The notes under the pieces are model-generated. The model was not told the DNA's origin and did no database searches. It was given only the letters and a program-made list of their open reading frames with translations. A DNA stretch of 64,000 nucleotides from Symbiodinium natans (taxonomy: Eukaryota; Sar; Dinophyceae; Suessiales; Symbiodiniaceae), in the NCBI GenBank assembly GCA_905221605.1, contig CAJNDS010002693.1, positions 230,782 through 294,781 of the forward strand, read 5' to 3'. Shown in pieces: positions 62,285 through 64,000 of the stretch (its first letter is position 1; each line of letters starts with the position of its first letter). Position numbers and translations under genes: made by a program.

Positions 62285-62428
62285 CCTAGACCCTAACCCT
62301 AAACCCTAAACCCTAGACCCTAAACCCTAAACCTTACACCCTAAGCCGGAAACCCTAAACCCTAAACCCTAAACCCTAAACCCTAGACCCTAGACCCTAA
62401 ACCCTAAACCCTAAACCCTAGACCCTAC
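62285..62428 (-). repeat. CCCTAAA array with CCCTAGA variants
   Basis: Precedes the 62456 exon-like island. Confidence 0.93.
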
Positions 62429-62543
62429 GTAAGAGATGCTCCTCGTGCAGGGCTCTGTGATCGGGAGCCCCATCAAGAGCGATGCCTGGGAGCGGAGCAC
62501 TGGTCAGTTGGCACGGGCGCCCAGTGCCTTAGTGGTGAGGGAG

Positions 62544-62740
62544 GGTTTAGGGTTTAGGGTTTAGGGTTTAGGGTTTAGGGTTTAGGGTTTAGGGTTTAGG
62601 GTTTCGGGTTTCGGGTTTCGGGTTTAGGGTTTAGGGTTTAGGGTTCAGTTCTGGGTTTCCGGGTTTAGGCTTCTGGGGTTTCGGGGGCGGGCGGGAGGGG
62701 GGGGGGGGGTTAGGGTCCAGGGTTGAGTTTAGGCTTTAGG
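62544..62740 (+). repeat. TTTAGGG array with TTTCGGG variants
   Basis: Follows the 62456-62508 island; ends in a poly-G run (62697-62709). Confidence 0.92.
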
Positions 62741-62959
62741 GCAAGTCCTGGGCATTGTTGGGGAATGCTCTGCTACTGCCTCCTCGCCCTGGCAGGAAGC
62801 CCTCGACATAGAGATCACACAACAGCCTGAACTCCCCACAGCCTAAAGGTTGTCTTTCTTTTGCCTAGTTGTAACTTTTTCTCTTCTTTCTCAGGGCCTC
62901 AGGGCTCTACCCCCTCTCTGGGGATGCCCTGCGCCCCACTGGCTGCAGGGAGGCAGCGG

Positions 62960-63300
62960 CATCCAAAAAAAGACTGAAAGGAGATGTTGGGGCCAGCCCT
63001 ATCCCCAAAAGGAGACGTGAGGAGGCAAGCCCCATAAGGACACTTGTGTGTCGTGGGTGGCCGGCCCTGTGGCAAACCCAGATGTTCGGTGGCCCTCAAT
63101 CTCAGAAGGAGATCTGGGTGCCCGAGAAATGCGATGTTGGGTGGCACACCCTAAGCCTTCAAAAGAGATTGGTATGCGTTGAGGCCCAGCCCTGGAGAGA
63201 TTGGGTGGCAAAGGCCCTCTGCCTCAAAAGGAGATGTTGGGTGGCAAGCCCGAAGGCCCTCAACGGACATGTGGGGTGGCAAGCCTTACAGGGCTAAGAG
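62960..63300. repeat. Degenerate repeat around GGAGATGTTGGGTGGCAAGCCC
   Basis: Five or six imperfect copies of (A)AAAGGAGATG(T)TGGGTGGCAA(A)GCCC with 40- to 70-base spacing. No coding potential supported. Confidence 0.7.
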
Positions 63301-63305
63301 GAGAT

Positions 63306-63404
63306 GCTACCCTAAACCCTAAACCCTAAACCCTAAACCCTAAACCCTAAACCCTAAACCCTAAACCCTAAACCCTAAACCCCAAACCCTAAACCCTAAA
63401 CCCT
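63306..63404 (-). repeat. CCCTAAA array
   Basis: About 13 near-perfect heptamers. Confidence 0.95.
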
Positions 63405-63611
63405 GAAAAGTGGCAAACACATACCCCACCCCCCCAAAGAGCCGCAGCTAGACAAGTGTTTGGCCACCCCTTCGAGATGTCAGGCCGTCTTGAGGCCAAC
63501 AAGTGTTGCAACTACGTACTTAGACACATACTCACAACTAAGCGCCCACATCTCCACATCCCTAAGCCTGAACCGACAAGATTCTCTGGACTCTGAACCT
63601 TAACCCCTACA

Positions 63612-63968
63612 TAGCCAAACCCAAACCCTAATCCCCCAAACCCTAAACACCCAAACCCCAAACCCTAAACCCTAAACCCCAAACCCCAAACCCCAAACCC
63701 CAAACCCTAAACCCCAAACCCTAAGCCCTAAACCCTAAACCCCATACCCTAAAACCCCAAACCCTAAACCCCAAACCCTAAACCCTAAACCCCAAACCCT
63801 AAACCCCAAACCCCAAACCCTAAACCCCAAACCCTAAACCCCAAACCCTAAACCCTAAACCCTAAACCTCAAACCCTAAACCCCAAACCCCAAACCCTAA
63901 ACCCCAAACCCCAAACCCTAAACCCCAAACCCCAAACCCTAAACCCTAAACCCCAACCCCAAACCCTC
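63612..63968 (-). repeat. CCCTAAA/CCCCAAA array, the longest of the window
   Basis: About 50 heptamers alternating CCCTAAA and CCCCAAA in higher-order patterns (for example T-C, T-C-C). Unique sequence follows at 63970, so it is internal and not a chromosome end. Confidence 0.95.
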
Positions 63969-64000
63969 AGCCAAACAACTCCCCAGCGCGCCCAGGGCAC

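Larger units (their letters stand above)
59190..62850 (+). other. Exon-like islands downstream of the DRC11-like gene
   Basis: Short unique stretches with an AG acceptor and open frame: 59190-59250 (KDAEAEEEPLEAVVDPLE, phase fits the exon ending 58052), 61478-61546 (SLGSINRGLMLPMSRESWIL), 62456-62508 (GSVIGSPIKSDAWERS), 62796-62840 (EALDIEITQQPELP), plus 58489-58520 (HLKAYVPKTRDL). They may carry the gene toward its AAA+ domain, but no Walker motif is visible. A further stretch at 61950-62130 (EVTSDMETVVDPTVARVQAD) is open but unassigned. Confidence 0.3.

Noticed and set aside
63612-63968. Chromosome end (true telomere)
   Set aside because: Unique sequence continues after it, its units are a mix of CCCTAAA and CCCCAAA, and dozens of similar arrays lie in introns.

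Overview
This window reads as nuclear DNA of a dinoflagellate, probably a Symbiodiniaceae or close relative. The evidence is: (1) TTTAGGG/CCCTAAA heptamers, the dinoflagellate/plant telomere motif, scattered in both orientations; (2) many short exons whose introns open with GC or GA as well as GT and close with AG; (3) three large reverse-transcribing elements (Copia-type LTR, DIRS-type tyrosine-recombinase and LINE-type) that carry accessory domains; (4) a near match to the 3' end of the dinoflagellate spliced leader inside an LTR. There is no bacterial-style gene organisation, and I found no rRNA, tRNA or CRISPR.

Layout. 0.2-2.75 kb: a minus-strand multi-exon host gene (HYT/GKGIY domain plus TPR-like repeat), with a TTTAGGG array in one intron. 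2.75-7.04 kb: mostly unassigned. 7.04-25.19 kb: a Copia-like LTR element with matching LTRs, PBS, PPT and a 5-bp target-site duplication (GCAAG). Nested in it at 15.31-24.32 kb is a younger DIRS-like element (tyrosine recombinase, Gag, then a Pol with dioxygenase-like, C5-methyltransferase-like, RT and RNase H domains) bounded by split direct repeats A1...B1-A2...B2. 25.2-26.7 kb: an ISXO2/Merlin-type transposase gene with one frame change. 26.7-31.5 kb: short repeats and no confident gene.

31.5-47.8 kb and 57.6-58.1 kb (perhaps further): a plus-strand host gene whose roughly 20 short exons join, in order, into a protein resembling DRC11/IQCA1 (dynein regulatory complex of motile cilia). Its introns are packed with telomere-like heptamer arrays. 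In many introns the array is TTTAGGG-oriented just after the donor and CCCTAAA-oriented just before the acceptor, so the pre-mRNA could fold intron ends together. 47.9-56.8 kb: a minus-strand LINE-like element (zinc ribbon, coiled coil, 66-bp tandem repeats, RNase H, AP endonuclease, RT, zinc fingers) inserted in one of these introns within heptamer repeat. 58-64 kb: further heptamer arrays, microsatellites and a few exon-like islands.

How it fits together. Two ciliated-protist-type host genes carry introns rich in telomere-like repeat, and mobile elements accumulate between and inside them. The strongest leads are the inverted heptamer arrays flanking micro-exons, the dioxygenase plus methyltransferase Pol of the DIRS-like element with its UGA-CUAG gag/pol junction, and an array of covarying hairpins between its recombinase and gag genes. 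All homology statements come from reading motifs by eye; no search was run.
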